Assembly: GCF_963678635.1 (NCBI RefSeq)
Contig: NC_087069.1
Span: forward strand, 39,081,076 to 39,145,075
Source of the DNA: Symsagittifera roscoffensis
Taxonomy: Eukaryota; Xenacoelomorpha; Acoela; Convolutidae
Length of the DNA: 64,000 nt
Direction of reading: 5' to 3'
Shown: positions 18,901 through 27,400 of the stretch, in pieces
How the letters are laid out: each line of letters starts with the position of its first letter
How positions within the stretch are numbered: the first letter of the stretch is position 1
The notes under the pieces: generated by a model
Databases searched by the model: none
What the model was told of the DNA's origin: nothing
Seen by the model: the letters and a program-made list of their open reading frames with translations, nothing else
Position numbers and translations under genes: made by a program

Positions 18901-19228
18901 TGGCGCCTATCTTGATGATTAAGCCATTATAGTACTCGTGTTCCTCCATCTGGCTCATATCCTCTTCATCCGGTGCATAACCTAGGCTCTTCATGCCTTG
19001 TTTGTACGTTGTGCAGTCAGCCACATGATGATCCGCTGACCCGCAGTTCGCGCATGATCTGCGCTTGTCCATGTCATCTCTAGGTTTGTACCATGATGAC
19101 CTCTGGGGTTGGCTTCCCCCTTGCGTGTTCCTGTTTTCAGAATATGAGTACTTCTTCGGTTTCATCAGCATGTATTCTCTTGATTTCTGTCTCATTTCCT
19201 CTGGGGTGGGTGCGCTGTCCTTCGACAA
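12998..19228 (-). CDS. pol: Element A Pol polyprotein (2076 aa)
   Basis: A single open frame with domains in Ty3/gypsy order. There are two CCHC zinc knuckles (C59-C62-H67-C72; C111-C114-H119-C124), an aspartic protease with LLDTGA near residue 415, a reverse transcriptase with MPFGLCNA and CYVDDVVI near 904, and RNase H starting VLDTDASV near 1051. The integrase has an HHCC zinc finger near 1590-1640 and D,D-35-E residues near 1659, 1718 and 1753 (QIDHQ, QSDNG, NGLVE). A GPY/F-like module reads KWRGPF. The zinc knuckles, usually the end of Gag, are in this frame. An acidic linker separates RNase H and integrase and holds two polypurine-tract-like motifs. All catalytic residues are present. 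It overlaps gag by 92 nt in the +1 frame and ends in UAG ahead of an in-phase macro-like segment. Confidence 0.95.
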   Translation of the reverse strand: MSKDSAPTPEEMRQKSREYMLMKPKKYSYSENRNTQGGSQPQRSSWYKPRDDMDKRRSCANCGSADHHVADCTTYKQGMKSLGYAPDEEDMSQMEEHEYYNGLIIKIGARCFFCNQEGHFRMDCPLFWEAVKDQNHPKHKLALAAVQNQRNRQNEFESRNLGAPNTELPTKTVKAVTHVSGALESAAGSSLEINYEKAATEAIAKVKQDLAAKEIEQRLKLEIERQNFNEALTGSNSIPEARTGSMKTGNCNTVKMVTGKPFGISKIGARIMSIITVGGHEVTRNLSEPSDQTIMHIDVYADYLSGISPQTTSRALRALLTRGGSKSVRVDNRYTEAYGPHEVMLNIDGINIYTKTMITCDEDLIGQIYVGKEELKVRSIGHCAMLEEDAMHIGTEADVTGHVLDINGKKTQLRGLLDTGAVLSVIPIETWEKMGFDKGDLIDSRIRLSAANKGALRVLGRTPIIALILGERNLWMSFIVVENLDESDQFILGRDFIRNFDVTIDMNNAMFRIRNPDRRYAVKPVNLIMANENKAPVFLSRRVRLKANEAAIVSLRMKNYNELSDNKQVCIVPNPNSQSAAVLGRSFSITKSGLCVSVLLNTLDIPITIQRGRKLGYALPVKTRYETIENSKQNEVVDCPNHRDKICILRRLQRIKDSSGLIKSLKSETDDGLLSCSNFPERPTLDEMQTDKPVLPEIEHLRGKLKDEQLEAIKDVLERNEEVFSRHKADIGCCNFVEHEIELEENAVPHREGARRMTPHKSDACRKEIETLLEYDMIEPSKSPWACGVVMAKKKGDQLRFCCDFRYLNSVTVKDAYPIPRIDESLSKLGDAKFFTTLDLGSAFWQVPLRKQDRDKTGFACELGLFQWKRMPFGLCNAKATFQRLMAHALIGVTKKYGNLVMCYVDDVVIATPTLEDHIERLDEVFACMKRSGLKCKQSKCEILKDSIKYLGRMVDKHGIRPDPDAVEAVLTWKSPKTEHQLMSFLGFANYYREFIKGYADKVYPMQQLMRHKGKKFTWNNAAEESFQRIKKELCEAPVLGMPTEKGMYVLDTDASVVAISGILHQEQEWNGKTVLRPIAYGSKVLSDTEMKYGAPKAEMFAVVTIVEKYRAYLGSEPFKLRVDNRALSWLKTYSMDQSYIGRWIVRLDGYNMIIEHRTRDKHQNADSLSKKTEFYERQEQREADRPEIKDGFSFMDKETYDSLPLTRWLDKSGKPIEDHPELPKEPLEKTILKKNRGIPIGIMLKSKIVRETLKAKGYDLIQGEEGTVRIDEDLMRLLEKLSDNKPVIQGKGQEAPELTILRREETVNNTDVSKGSITDSKEVVRSLVEKIPEKILEQTKVRDKKVTFREEVEHLGLDQESGEWSRIMKEDETGEGKLSGEREEWDEDSDESSEDQDSLYMILAEEKIRQHDRELQTDPSSGTYNLELQKVRGGEELEKIAVSRKPLRELSCNSNVRTNLVPEDDMKIVKRMICVKLSDDIHNPGEMNGQIMALKEHVKARYRLSDLIRAQKNDKMTSNLSKWIHSGVKEKGELEEDSYKILSQFYKEKRDLLYHTAEGVVACKRRDEEKILHKHNLIILPQLYQTEVLFRSHDQMGHQGIDKVQQRILHRFDWPGMRKACERWVNACLACLQVKDPRKMKFPLKSVESSELNEVVQIDHQKICMTESGYNQVLVIIDHFTKLAEAVPCQTASAEETYDHLITHWISRYGCPMTFQSDNGKAFVGDLTKELMKRSHIAQAHSTTYHPQTNGLVERQNRTLVNMLRVYCSRYMTDWDKYLPQVVGAYNSTQHSTTGISPFMMLTGRERAMPITFFYPEYEGKRTSPQAYVKEAIKRQQELNELCRRNTAQAQMRQRKKYDEKILRAKPYEVGQYVWVFQNVIPPKATKKLLKKWRGPFMITEVHQQGRFYRLSTGRAAHYENLKPHVPSPEDWCLPKDMEGLEYLVVEPACEVNEKGTREKNDGNENLSLDDNEKIEVESDAGSFVEEDWNDPEQNEVPKWMEPDRPTPPETRTGNRKRTGMRYNRYGDDFLIDKIQPDKLGDELLSAGELEAEEEWQVIDDGGHYPQDDYSTPEL
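15083..15145 (-). promoter_or_regulatory. Two internal polypurine-tract-like motifs in pol
   Basis: The core CTCCCCGGA (plus strand) occurs at 15083-15091 and 15137-15145, as it does at the true PPT (4122-4130) and at 12742-12750. The 15137 copy extends the match: ACTCCCCGGACTC is followed by two mismatches and then GATC, as next to the LTR. Element B keeps both (31442-31450 and 31496-31504). They could act as central polypurine tracts, as in lentiviruses. Confidence 0.45.
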
Positions 19229-20939
19229 TGTGTGTTGCTAACATTGTCCTTAAGTCATCACTTTTCACCCCATCGATGAACTTCGAGGCAATGCTAAAGT
19301 TCCGTCTATTTGTCGACTCCTCTGGGTCACTCCTCCTTCTCAAGCTCTCGAGGTTATCTAGGAACCGATCTATTGACTCGTCGTCCCTCTGCCTTCTCTT
19401 TTCAAATCGCATCATCGCTTGGTGACCCTTCATGCCTGACCCGAATCGATTCAGCAATATCTCGAAGATCTTGTCCGCGGTGTCGCGTTCTTCCTCCTTC
19501 TTTGCGACCACGCATTTTAATGCCGTTCCTTCCAAGTTGCTCAGTATGGCTGTACATGCTTGTCTTTCGTCACTCAAGTTATCTTGTTCTAGATGTAATC
19601 TCATCACTTCCACCCAAGTGTCAATGCATCCATCGGAGTCGTCTTTGAATTCTTTTGGCTTCTTGAATGTCTTTCTTGATTTTCCCTCTCTCCTGTCGCT
19701 CGAGTCAGTGTTCCTCGTGGCGAAGGCCTCTAGAGTCCTGTTCATCATCTCCCAAGTACTGGCCCATGTCATAGCATCCGGTCCTGTGTTACTGTTAGCT
19801 GTTGAATCTCCCAGAGCAGTCGTTGTATTCGACGTTCCATTCTTCATTATTGTTTTCGCAGCTGTTGGTGCTATGCTTATCGCATCCCTGGTTAAGGGCA
19901 ACGGTGTCGATTGCCGTTTGTTCCTTTGTGGTTCTACAAAGTCGACTCTGGTGCCTTGCGTACGATCCGCTGCCGGTCTTTCTTGTGGAGTAGAACCTCT
20001 CAAGATTGCATCCAACTTCGCCTGTATTGCACACGAACTCTCGGCTTGACTCTTGCTCATTGTGTCCATTCTCCTTTCCAGGCTCCCTAATTGGCTGTTG
20101 ACATCATCATATCGGTTCTTCAACTGTTGCATGTCTGTTTTGATGTTCTTTTCTCGTTCTTCATTGGTGGCTTCTACCTTATCTGACATTTCCTTGAGTC
20201 TCTCATCTGTTGCCTTAGCTAGGTTAAAATAACTGTCTAGATACTCGTGCTTGTTGTATCTTATCTCCTTTTTTATCACCTCTCTGTCTTCTTCACTGTG
20301 CTTAAGTCTTTTGTCAATCTGATTTAATTTCGCCAACAAGTCACCCAGCTCAATGGTAGTCTCTTCATGGTCAGCCGTCGGTCTCTCTTCGGCCGTAGCC
20401 TCTGCTTTAGCTTGTTCCTCTCTTGGGTTGGCTTCTGAGGTTTTCGTGCTCACTGTCCCAAATGTGCGTGCTCTTTCTGCTTTTGGTTCTTCAGTCACGT
20501 TTTCTTTCGTTTTTATTCCGAACATTATTCCCAATTTTTCCGTAAAAGATGTCCTCTTTACTTGAGAGTCTTCTTTCACCGTTTCTTCGGTGTTGCCTAT
20601 TGCATCTTCCGCGTCATCTATCGGTGAGAACTCTATGGGTTTCTGGTTCGGTTCCTCTGCATTGGGCATTGGAGTTGACTCTGTCGCCATCTTCCTTGTT
20701 TCATCCACACTTTGATCGGGTGTCTCTAGATCAATCTCGATGGTGGGTTCTACTCGCTCCCCTTCCGTGCCCTCTTTCGCCCTGTTCTCCGCTGTACTCC
20801 TTGTGCTGACCATGTTAACTGAAAAGTTCGTCTTCGTTATCTTTGGGCCCGTTGATGTCGTTCCGCGCAGCGATGAATTATATTTCGTGTTTGATCCACT
20901 TGACCTTTTTTCGAGCACCGGTACCCTACTCCGCCTCAT
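19137..20939 (-). CDS. gag: Element A Gag (600-aa frame)
   Basis: This is the structural protein that forms the particle. Starts considered are Met 20939 and a later Met (MVSTRSTAENR, about residue 43). The N-terminal 200 residues are acidic and low-complexity, residues about 205-325 are a long coiled coil, and about 400-570 is a helical capsid region with the Ty3/gypsy-type signature (FRRF-like FEKRRQRDDESIDRFLDNLESL, then ASKFIDGV). No zinc knuckle occurs in this frame. Both knuckles lie in the pol frame. After LATH the frame runs out into 30 unrelated residues, whereas in element B the equivalent frame continues straight into pol. A is 5 bp shorter than B exactly here (near 19230). A +1 frameshift in a window of about 12 nt would join Gag to Pol. 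Otherwise the 5-bp difference is a disabling mutation. Confidence 0.85.
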   Translation of the reverse strand: MRRSRVPVLEKRSSGSNTKYNSSLRGTTSTGPKITKTNFSVNMVSTRSTAENRAKEGTEGERVEPTIEIDLETPDQSVDETRKMATESTPMPNAEEPNQKPIEFSPIDDAEDAIGNTEETVKEDSQVKRTSFTEKLGIMFGIKTKENVTEEPKAERARTFGTVSTKTSEANPREEQAKAEATAEERPTADHEETTIELGDLLAKLNQIDKRLKHSEEDREVIKKEIRYNKHEYLDSYFNLAKATDERLKEMSDKVEATNEEREKNIKTDMQQLKNRYDDVNSQLGSLERRMDTMSKSQAESSCAIQAKLDAILRGSTPQERPAADRTQGTRVDFVEPQRNKRQSTPLPLTRDAISIAPTAAKTIMKNGTSNTTTALGDSTANSNTGPDAMTWASTWEMMNRTLEAFATRNTDSSDRREGKSRKTFKKPKEFKDDSDGCIDTWVEVMRLHLEQDNLSDERQACTAILSNLEGTALKCVVAKKEEERDTADKIFEILLNRFGSGMKGHQAMMRFEKRRQRDDESIDRFLDNLESLRRRSDPEESTNRRNFSIASKFIDGVKSDDLRTMLATHIVEGQRTHPRGNETEIKRIHADETEEVLIF

Positions 20940-21223
20940 TATTTCTATTTACAACTGCTTCTATTTACAATTTTATTATATACACGATTCTATTCTAAGG
21001 GTAAAAAAAATATTTTTATTTTTTTGGTAACAAATTCTGTACAACGTGTTAGAAACCTAATCCAATTCTCTTTCTAAAATCTCCGAAAAATTTTCCTTAA
21101 TTTGGTCTTAACCCTACCTGTTTCGATTTGTCTTATTCTCTCTTAAAACACACTTGTTGTAATTCTACTTCAATTTTTATACCGTCCCAAGACTATTCGT
21201 CACTATCACAGTATTCTCCGCTA

Positions 21224-21981
21224 GTGTCCTGAGACCCTTGTACCAAGGCCCCTGTTCCAAGACTACTGTCCCAAGACTAGTGTCCCAAGACTACTGTCCC
21301 AAGACTAGTGTCCCAAGGCTAGTGTCCCAAGACTACTGTCCCAAGACTAGTGTCCCAAGGGTAGTGTCCCAAGACCAGTGTCCCAAGGCTAGTGTCCCAA
21401 GACTACTGTCCCAAGACTAGTGTCCCAAGGCTAGTGTCCCAAGACTACTGTCCCAAGGGTAGTGTCCCAAGACCAGTGTCCCAAGGCTAGTGTCCCAAGA
21501 CTACTGTCCCAAGACTAGTGTCCCAAGGCTAGTGTCCCAAGACTACTGTCCCAAGACTAGTGTCCCAAGGGTAGTGTCCCAAGACCAGTGTCCCAAGGCC
21601 CTGTCCCAAGACCACTGTCCCAAGACCCTGTCCCAAGACCACTGTCCCAAGACCACTGTCCCAAGACCCTGTCCCAAGACCCCTGTCCCAAGACCACTGT
21701 CCCAAGACCCCTGTCCCAAGACCCTGTCCCAAGACCACTGTCCCAAGACCCTGTCCCAAGACCCTGTCCCAAGACCCTGTCCCAAGACCCTGTCCCAAGA
21801 CCACTGTCCCAAGACCACTGTCCCAAGACCCTGTCCCAAGACCACTGTCCCAAGACCCTGTCCCAAGACCCTGTCCCAAGACCACTGTCCCAAGACCACT
21901 GTCCCAAGACCACTGTCCCAAGACCACTGTCCCAAGACCCTGTCCCAAGACCACTGTCCCAAGACTGCTCTGTCCCAAGGC
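21224..21981. repeat. 13-14 bp minisatellite in leader of A
   Basis: About 750 bp consists of units such as TGTCCCAAGACCAC and TGTCCCAAGACCC (14 and 13 bp). The left half favours AGACTA/AGGCTA variants and the right half AGACCA/AGACCC variants, so the array has subdomains. On the element RNA each unit carries TCTTGGGACA, giving regularly spaced GGG triplets. The same array type occurs in B. Confidence 0.95.
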
Positions 21982-22824
21982 TTCTTCGGTCTTGTCCCAA
22001 TACTCGTCACGGAGTGTCTTCCTCGTTGTAGGGTCTTCTTGAATCACCGTACCTTGTACCACCACTCAAGCTCTAGTAAAATTTTCCCAAAAACCCTCTC
22101 TTAAAAGCCAAATGCTGACCCCCCTCTTCTTTTTGGTTGTTTCTATTTCAATGTAGGTGCGCAGGTATCTTGTGATCACCTGTTCGTATAAAACCAAACA
22201 CAAATCCTCACTAAAATGCAACAAAAATCTAAGTAAGAAAAATAATAAAAACAGAAAAATGAGCCCACCTGAAATTCAAAGGTGACCAATGTCTACCTTT
22301 TGTCTAAAAAAAAATGTCTGGTACCTAATTGCCACGCGTTTTCCTCCCCCCACCAGTGATCTTATGGGGTATCACAAAAGCTGTCTATATCCGGTCCCCC
22401 CTACCAAACCAACCAGCGTACCAGTCTTAACTCGAGTTGAATTTTGGATCTCCACCTAATATTACCAACGCGTGTTAATTTCTAATGTAACTAAGTCAAC
22501 GATGTCGACTAATTAGTTACTCTAATTTCCCCCTTTTTACAATTTACAACCGCCAACCTCTAACTTAACCAGCCCCCCTTCTAACCTCCCCCCTTTCTAG
22601 CCCCCCTTCTTAAGCCTAAAAATTACTTTAAGCGCCGGGTGCTAAACCTCTCAAGAGAAAACCGTAGACCTGTTTCCAGGCCTGCTCAAGTAAAAACGTT
22701 CCTCAAAACTGGGGGATTTCGCTTATCCAATTTTACACTTATCTCCTATAATGTAATGTGGATTCTAACGATACCCGTTCTGCCCAACTTGAGAACTCGA
22801 GAATTGCCAAATCCTTCTTGGCTG

Positions 22825-23008
22825 CTTTCCCACTCGACTGGTCACCTGTTCCAGTCCAGTCTCCTATTGGTTCACCTCAAGTGTCCCTGAACCACTTTCC
22901 CACTCGGCTGGTCACCTCTTCCAGTCAAGTCTCCTATTGGTTCAGCTCAAGTGTCCCTGAACCACTTTCCCACTCGGCTGGTCACCTCTTCCAGTCAAAT
23001 TGGTCCAG
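22825..23008. repeat. 70-bp tandem repeat in leader of A
   Basis: About 2.7 copies of a 70-bp unit beginning CTTTCCCACTCGGCTGGTCA. Successive starts are at 22825, 22895 and 22965. Element B carries a 68-69 bp version at 39032-39225. Confidence 0.85.
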
Positions 23009-23477
23009 CTAAGTTCCAAGCTATCTGAAAACCCTTGACAACGCCCCACTTCGGGCACTTTATTACGGTTACTGGGTTAAATTGCTAGGTTGATCGAATC
23101 GATCGAACTTATAAAACAGTATGGGTATACTATTTAATTATTACAAAGGTTTGATCCAACTGATCTGGTGTCAAAGTCACTGTCTTTTTTCGTTTTATGG
23201 TTTTTGTTCCTTTTTCTATTCTTTTTTGGTTTTTGTTTTGCTTTTTGTCTTTTTGCTCGTGTTTTTGTCCCCCTAGTTGCCCCCCTTTACTCGGTTAGCT
23301 AAGCCTCGTTCGGAGAGCGTACCAGGAAATTTTCTCGAGTTTTCTTAAAAAGCTATCACGGTACAACCGGAAGGTTTGCACGTTCCTGTCGAACCGTACC
23401 GCCGGTACTCTAGAATGGGCATTCAGCCCGAAGCTGTCTCAAGTGGGTTCGACTCCGTAGTCTTGATGTCGTAAACA

Positions 23478-23490
23478 CCCAGGAGCGCCA
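23478..23490 (-). promoter_or_regulatory. Primer binding site of element A
   Basis: On the element strand TGGCGCTCCTGGGTG follows the 5' LTR after an 11-nt spacer. TGG is the complement of a tRNA CCA end. The implied tRNA 3' end (CACCCAGGAGCGCCA) has a T-arm/acceptor pattern similar to some Asn tRNAs, but I cannot assign the isoacceptor. The motif is identical in B (39659-39671) and nearly so in C (55325-55336). Confidence 0.6.
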
Positions 23491-23501
23491 TAAAAACACT
23501 A

Positions 23502-24416
23502 TGTAACATTCGTCTACTGCAGTCACACATGAGGCTTAAGAAAAATAGGCCCTATAACCACTGGCTCAAGGGTCAGGGACACCATCTCTTGTGTTTTTCC
23601 ACCTCAAGAACGGTCGGAGCCAGTTCGGTTCGTTTGTGACATGAGACTACGACCCGTTACAGCTTAAAGGCTACTACTAAAATATCCCCCCACTCTAGAA
23701 TTAGAAACGTCCCCATACTTAGGTCTCTAGATACCCAAAATACATGAACGCCGTTAAAAACCGGGTTGGAACAATCCGTTAAGTTTATTTTTATTAGACA
23801 GTGGAACTTTGATCCATTTCAGATGGATCAACCTAAAACTCGCCTTACCTCAACATAACAATTATAAAACACACTCTAGAATTTAAATTTGTACTCACAT
23901 AGTAGCACGCTCAAGAATTGGGAAATAATCCAGTCGGTAATTAACTCAAGAATTAAATAACGTAACTAAAATGAGTTTAATGTCAGTCAGTTTTAACAAC
24001 AAGAACAAGTTTTTACTCTAGACCGCAAGTTCTCGTGAACCATTGGGACACTCTAGCTGTCCACCTTTCCACCGAAGGTTCACTCTGGTCCAGTCAATAA
24101 TAGTATTCCAATCGTAATAATCCAACTCGTGGGAATGCTCTCGTCTCTGTTTCAGATGGGACAGCTCTACTCTAGGTTATTATTGCTTTCGAAATTGCGA
24201 ATAGCAATTTCCCACCGATTTTTCTAGCAACTTTCCCGCGATTGTTACTCAATTGTTCTGAAATTGTTCTGATCTCTTTTTCTGATTTTCAGTTCTCGCG
24301 AGAAAATCGTGCATGACAGGTTCCATTCGAAATTTTGAAAAATTAAATTTCACTCCAAAATCAAGTGTTTTTTGCTTCTCTCAAGGTCACACTTCCAAAT
24401 ATGACCGACTGGCACA
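23502..24416 (-). repeat. 5' LTR of element A
   Basis: A 915-bp LTR, TGTAACA...GGCACA on the plus strand, matching 3205-4119 except for one base seen. The PBS on its left shows it is A's 5' LTR. On its right the sequence enters element B's ORF4 region with no polypurine tract, so it is not B's own 3' LTR. Confidence 0.93.
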
Positions 24417-27400
24417 AACAGACTGATGGGCATGTTCAATATTTCCTGTATGAAGGCTCCAAAGATGGTCTCTTTCGCGCTGTACACTCCAGCCAGGAAC
24501 TCCTTTCCCCAACAAGGACTCAAGAACTCAAGAATATCGTGATCCCTCCTCTTCCTCAGCTCACCCCTCGCGTGCTCCCTCCAGAATCCTCCAATCGTGA
24601 CTTCGTTGGCTGCTGTGACGAACCTGCCAACCGTCATTTCCCTCTTCTCGGCCACTTCCAGCTGCTCCTCAAGAAAATCCCAGATCTGCTTCACCAGAAG
24701 TGGGGCACCTTCTCTTGTCTTCTCCGTGGCGTTCTCCAGCCTTGGTGTCAGGAAGGGCCACCTGCCTCTCTCTTGTGTCAGTCGATACACCATCGACTCC
24801 AGCTGCTTCTCCGCTGCGGCCACGTTTTTCCTTTCGTTGCTCGGCCCTCTAGATTTACTGGTGGAGCTTGTGATGGTCAACTCCATGCTTCGAAACCACA
24901 GACTGGCCGTCAGGTGAGTCACCACTGGATGATCATCCCCTATAATCGGACTGAGCTTGAGTTGCCTAGCGAAGTTGGATATCTCTAGCAAGAGGACCTC
25001 GTCCAATACAATGAGGATGTCAGCCAACTCGTAGAAGCCCCTCAACGCGTGGGACACATCCGCCCACGCCGCCGCCAGTTCTGATCTGCGAAGTCTCAGG
25101 TTCGTTGGTTCCAGCTCCCGATTGGGAGCTGCCATCAGAATACGCCACCCATTCCCTTCTGCTATCAAGATCAAGATCGCATACACAAATTGCAGAGCGG
25201 GAGGCATGCTCGCGTACCCGGGGGACGTCGTGAACGCTACTTTTGTCTTGGAGCCAAATCGTGAGGCAACGTTCTCTTGTACTTCATTCATGGCTGCAAA
25301 TAATGTCTGGATGGCTTCCCAGATCTTCTTCGGTGCCGGTTCATCACCCTTGAGCTGCTCAAGAAACCCCGTCGCATGCAAGTGATCGTTCATCCCTGCA
25401 AACAGTAGTAGCTCAGGCTCGCAAGGCATCTCCGATTTTATTGTCACCACCAGGGTTAACATCTGGTTTAGCTCCGCTCCCGGCAGTGAATATATCAGAG
25501 TTTCCGGCCAAAATAACTTGGGAGACGTTCCCTCAAAGTCCGATCCCGCCACGATGACCAACCTCGTAGCGGCTGGGTCTGCCCTGTCATAAATTGCCAA
25601 GGTTTTGGTCAGCTGCGTATTCCCGCAGGGTTTCCCGTATCTGGGGTCGTCGGCTAATCTCGTACCTTCATACGCGGCGTCTGGTAGTTCCATTTCTCTC
25701 GGATCCATCAGTTTGTCCACCACCCTCAACTGTGCTGGAGTTGCCACCCTAATCCTGGCAATGCTGGTTCGATGCTTGGGAGGCTTCACCACGAGTCCCG
25801 GACTCCCCAATGACTTGAGAGGTCTGTAGTTGATAGGTCCCATGACCGATTTTGTGGGAATCCCAGTCAGTTCCGCTGTCTCCATCATTTTCGCTCTCGA
25901 GAAATGTGTTTCGTGAGCCTTCAGCCAGTCCACGCACTGGTGTCTACCCAAGTCTTCGTGCGACACCCGCTCAAGACCCAAAGCTTTCGCTAACTCTAGC
26001 CTGCATTCCAGGTCTTCCAAGTCCAGCTCCTTAACATTCTCCACATACCTCGACCTACTGGTCTCCGCTGGCCTCTCCGGTTTCTTCTTCTCCGCCACCA
26101 CCACCGAGGATATTACTGATCCCTGAGGAGTTGATGACGTTGCCTCCTCAGCCTCCATGGGCGCGGTGCCCGGCAACTTGGTCCGGCTGTTCTTCGAACT
26201 GTCTCTAGAATCGGCCATCGCTCCCAAGCGACTGGACAAAGCCCTCGGGTAGAAGAAAGGTGGATTAGGGGGTGGTCCGGATGTGACTTGTGCCGTCTCT
26301 AGCAACTCTGCCTCCAATGCGCTTATGTGTCTTTGAAAGACGTCATTTAACCACTCCACCCCTCTGGGCCTATCAAAGTGAATCCCATCCGAGGATGCAT
26401 CGTCAGGGAAAGCAGATAGCTCCATTTGCTCGGCCACGTCCAACAGCCCAACGGGGAGGACGCTTCTTTGGTTTATCTGCCTGATTTTTTCGTTCAGGTT
26501 TTGCACTTTCGTATTCAACTCCATTGCATGTTGGTTCGCTTTCATGTTGTAAGGGATGGTGCACACCGTAAGAATGGCCGGATCCATTTGAATCCGCAAT
26601 TCCTCAAGAATGCAGCTCATCTTGTCGTGCAGCCTCGTCACCTTTCTTGCTTCCTCCCTAGACACGCCATTCGTCCCGACCATCAGAGTCACCGTGTATA
26701 CTCTTGCCATCCATAGCATCTCAAGTGTTGCTAACATCTGCGGCGTCGCAGCTCCAGCGAAACTCAAGATCCCCGTTTGCCAATGGGACTGAATCCGGGT
26801 AAGTAACCGCAACAAGCTGTCCCCTATGATCAGGTGGACCGCCCCCTCAGGCACACGTGGCTGCGTGAGGTATTCCACCCAAGCCGCGTCATGGAAGCAA
26901 TCTCTCCTGTCTCTCTGCGCCGTGCTCCAGTCCATCCGATTGTGCCTGTGGTATCTGCCTTCTTGTAACTTGAGATCACCACACTCCTGACAGGTTGCTC
27001 TCCCCACGTCGAAGGTAGCTCCACTCTTGCTGGACTCTCACGACTCCTTAGCTGTAGCCGCTCGTGCAACTCTTTCAGTCGTGACGAGCTACCACTCACC
27101 TGACTACTACTCGGGGTCGAACTTGGTCTATATCCAGGCAGCGCGACGTCCATCAACGGGCGTATTACTTGTGTCTCTAGACCACGCAGGGAGGACGCTG
27201 ATTCAGTTGGTATCCACAGCTCCAACCCCTCGTTCATGTGTTCTTGATCCGCGCGATCGAGGTTAAATCGTCCCTTCGATCTAGGAGCTTCATCCACCTC
27301 CATACGTGACTCTGGTCTTGAGCCGGTCACCACCCGCTCTTTGGGCCTAGCCCCTTTCGGCATGTCGAGCTCGCGTTGTCGTTGCTGGATCCTTTCAAGC

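Larger units (their letters stand above)
20940..23501 (-). other. Long 5' leader of element A
   Basis: The 2.56-kb leader between the 5' LTR and gag contains no convincing gene. It holds a 13-14 bp minisatellite, a conserved AT/C-rich section (about 22080-22790, matched in B at 38220-38990), three 70-bp repeats, pyrimidine-rich tracts near 23190-23290 and the PBS. Long frames through the minisatellite are open only because the repeat has no stop codon. Confidence 0.7.
3205..24416 (-). mobile_element. Element A: giant Ty3/gypsy-like LTR retrotransposon
   Basis: The element is a complete, about 21.2-kb retrotransposon read right to left. Order: 5' LTR (23502-24416), PBS, 2.5-kb leader, gag, pol, macro-like segment, ORF3 (SGNH), ORF4, ORF5, PPT, 3' LTR (3205-4119). 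The two LTRs are both 915 bp and differ at one position in my reading, and Pol is open for 2076 codons with every catalytic motif present, so the copy looks recent. Order protease, RT, RNase H, integrase is that of Ty3/gypsy elements. Four extra coding segments downstream of pol make it far larger than the usual 5-8 kb. It lies inside element B, whose ORF4 region resumes at 24417. The left target duplication is hidden by the gap. Confidence 0.93.

Noticed and set aside
21224-21981. Possible CRISPR array
   Set aside because: The units are contiguous 13-14 bp repeats without spacers, inside a eukaryotic retroelement leader.
21238-22104. Long ORFs on both strands through the leader repeats (up to 204 codons)
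   Set aside because: The repeat has no stop codon in any frame. The predicted proteins are pure repeat, and the same occurs in B.
23502-24416. LTR 2 as a shared LTR of a tandem A-B array made by LTR recombination
   Set aside because: No polypurine tract lies on the B side, and B's coding region is interrupted mid-frame, which fits nested insertion instead.
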